Shown piece after piece: positions 62,652 through 64,000 of a stretch of DNA of 64,000 nucleotides. The stretch is from positions 1,356,082-1,420,081 of the forward strand of contig NZ_JDTH01000002.1 in the NCBI RefSeq assembly GCF_000710615.1. Direction: 5' to 3'. The position numbers were made by a program, and so were the translations under genes. Under the pieces are notes generated by a model that was not told the DNA's origin, made no database searches, and was given only the letters and a program-made list of their open reading frames with translations. The DNA is from Haladaptatus cibarius D43 (GTDB taxonomy: Archaea; Halobacteriota; Halobacteria; Halobacteriales; Haladaptataceae). How positions within the stretch are numbered: position 1 is the stretch's first letter; every line of letters starts with the position of its first letter.

Positions 62652-63335
62652 CTATGATAGTTCTACCCAGTGGGTCGTCTCACCGAGGTCGGGAACGTGC
62701 CATCGCTGCTCTGCCAAACCGGGCCGCTTGCGCAGTTCGATACGCGCGTCGAACAGCGGAGACAGTTCTTCTACGAGCGGGTCGTCGTCTGCCACTCGAA
62801 GATGATAGTGCGCCATGCCGTGGACACCGCGGACGATTGCGGTGAGTCCGCGAAGGAACTGGGAAAGGGAGACGATGTCGTCCCCACCGGACAGCACTTC
62901 GACGGAATCGATTCCGAGGCGAAGTTCCGCGGGCGAAAAGCCATCGTTTTGGTCGTCGTACTGACTGATTACGGAAATTAGCTCGGAACGAAGCGTTTCC
63001 CGTGAAACGTTCTGTACGGAGTCGGTTTTTTCGTCGCTCTTCGTGGCGCGATATTCAGTTCGTCGGTCGATGACGCGGGTGTCCGGGGAGTTCGGTTCGA
63101 CCGGAAGGTGCGAGTCTGCACCGAGTGCGGTGGGGTTCGTAAGCGCGAGCACGCGCGTTCGTCGCCCCTGTCCGAAGAGCGTCCGACTGAATGCGGCGCT
63201 CGTCTCTTTCGGCACGTCGCCGGTAACGAGGAGATTGCTGCCACTCGTTTTCAGCCCCGCAAGCCACTCAGTGAACTGCACGTCCTGCGTCGAACCCTCG
63301 CCCGACCCGCTTCGAAATTCGAGACGAGAACTCAT
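62652..63335 (-). CDS. DUF7504-like degenerate KaiC/RecA-fold protein
   Basis: A 227-residue protein resembling haloarchaeal DUF7504 (from memory), a family related to KaiC-like ATPases. The expected P-loop region reads NLLVTGDVPKETSAAF, without the GKT/S of a Walker A, so ATP hydrolysis is unlikely. ELRLGIDSVEVLSGGDDIVS resembles the later RecA-fold strand that carries Walker B. I start at the ATG at 63335 rather than 63359. It is the upstream gene of the pair with the CHAT protease and may be its regulator or adaptor. Confidence 0.72.
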   Translation of the reverse strand: MSSRLEFRSGSGEGSTQDVQFTEWLAGLKTSGSNLLVTGDVPKETSAAFSRTLFGQGRRTRVLALTNPTALGADSHLPVEPNSPDTRVIDRRTEYRATKSDEKTDSVQNVSRETLRSELISVISQYDDQNDGFSPAELRLGIDSVEVLSGGDDIVSLSQFLRGLTAIVRGVHGMAHYHLRVADDDPLVEELSPLFDARIELRKRPGLAEQRWHVPDLGETTHWVELS

Positions 63336-63495
63336 TAGTGAGACGAATGTTCCACGCAAAAATAAGGGTTCGGGATAATGGCTGACGAACCGCGAATCGA
63401 TATCCGTCGAGCACCTGACCGACTGTTGTCGTGGGTAGCGTTGTGACGATAAATCGCGCGAAGAAGCGATGGCTTACCACAATACGATAGGTGGC

Positions 63496-64000
63496 TTACC
63501 ACGTGATGACGTTGCTCTCCAAATCGCGCGGGAAGTAGGTCAGCATTTCCGTGCCGTTCTCCGTGACCGCAACCGTGTCGGAGTGACGGTAGCCGTAGGT
63601 GTCGGTGTACAGTCCCGGTTCGATGGTGTAAACGTGGCCGGGTTCCATTTCGGCGTCATCCTCGTCTACGTGGTCATCCCATCCGCGGTCGATGTACGGC
63701 GGTTCGTGGCCGCCCATTCCGATGTTGTGGCCGACGTGATGCTGTGCAAGGTCGGTGACGCCCTGCTCCTCGAAGTAGTCCCACACCTGTTGGTCAACGT
63801 AAGACAAGGGAACACCCGGCCCAAGGGCGTCGATAGCGATGGTTTGAGATTCGAGCATCAACTCGAAGTAATGTTCCTGTTCGTCTGTCGGCGAACCGAC
63901 GAACATCGTTCGCTCCAGTTCGGAGTGATAGCCATCGACGTTCGCGGCGGCACCCGTGACCAGAACGTCTCCCTCCTCGATTCGGCGGTTCGCGGTGTGG
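63496..64000 (-). CDS. M24-family Xaa-Pro peptidase (partial, cut by window end)
   Basis: The C-terminal part of an M24 (PepQ/creatinase-like) metallopeptidase; the 5' end lies beyond 64000. Metal-ligand segments can be read: DGYHSELERTMFVG, HHVGHNIGMGGHEPPY, TIEPGLYTDTYG and HSDTVAVTENG. In the first, the second Asp of the usual D-x10-D pair is Glu. This may be a subfamily trait or alter metal binding. The enzyme probably cleaves Xaa-Pro or related amide bonds in the cytoplasm. A 160-base gap separates it from the DUF7504-like gene. Confidence 0.85.
   Translation of the reverse strand, partial: HTANRRIEEGDVLVTGAAANVDGYHSELERTMFVGSPTDEQEHYFELMLESQTIAIDALGPGVPLSYVDQQVWDYFEEQGVTDLAQHHVGHNIGMGGHEPPYIDRGWDDHVDEDDAEMEPGHVYTIEPGLYTDTYGYRHSDTVAVTENGTEMLTYFPRDLESNVITW

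Overview
This 64 kb window is chromosomal DNA from a halophilic archaeon (class Halobacteria). The proteins are strongly acidic, with many Asp/Glu-rich linkers. Tat (RR) signals, archaeal TATA boxes with leaderless or near-leaderless starts, an archaellin, a Bat-type regulator and several haloarchaea-only small protein families all fit. Genes are GC-rich and many intergenic gaps are AT-rich. I cannot fix the genus from sequence alone; a Haladaptatus-like organism is plausible. I found no rRNA, tRNA, CRISPR array, transposase or replication origin.

Region 1 (1-10.7 kb): a formyltransferase-like gene and an archaellin are followed by a six-gene leftward operon. Its gene order exactly matches bacterial rhbABCDEF, so it probably makes a citrate-hydroxamate siderophore of the schizokinen / rhizobactin-core type. 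Two perfect TTAGGC-N2-GCCTAA iron boxes lie in front of it.

Region 2 (10.8-24 kb): two regulators (a small winged-helix protein and a PAS/GAF/Bat protein), an archaeal ornithine-cyclodeaminase-like protein, and a loose cluster with AT-rich gaps. The cluster holds a degenerate 5'-nucleotidase, a class III aminotransferase, a sugar nucleotidyltransferase, an EntS-like MFS exporter and an unusual caspase-fold protease with a zinc ribbon. A formaldehyde-dehydrogenase-like enzyme follows.

Region 3 (24-44.6 kb): mostly scattered housekeeping and accessory genes. They include a SnoaL protein, two Tat-exported proteins, an acyl-CoA synthetase, an MscS channel, zinc-ribbon proteins, a TackOD1 protein, a thiolase with its DUF35 partner, a double-KaiC ATPase, an EamA transporter and an M42 aminopeptidase. 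Two genes here carry apparent single frameshifts, and one intergenic region holds a long inverted repeat with nested hairpins.

Region 4 (44.6-56.7 kb): a five-gene peptide ABC importer (substrate-binding protein, two permeases, two ATPases) next to a TldE/PmbA-like protein, an M28 peptidase, a creatininase-family hydrolase, a lipoprotein and a Tat-exported M14 peptidase. Together they look like a peptide or amide scavenging island.

Region 5 (57-64 kb): a PAS histidine kinase, a MinD-like ATPase with a partner gene, and then the most unusual part. This is a winged-helix regulator, a 43-residue membrane or signal-like peptide ending in SGP, a CHAT-domain protease (His496/Cys527) ending exactly where the peptide gene ends, and a degenerate KaiC-like protein upstream of the protease. 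I propose it as a peptide/CHAT-protease module worth study. A partial M24 peptidase closes the window.
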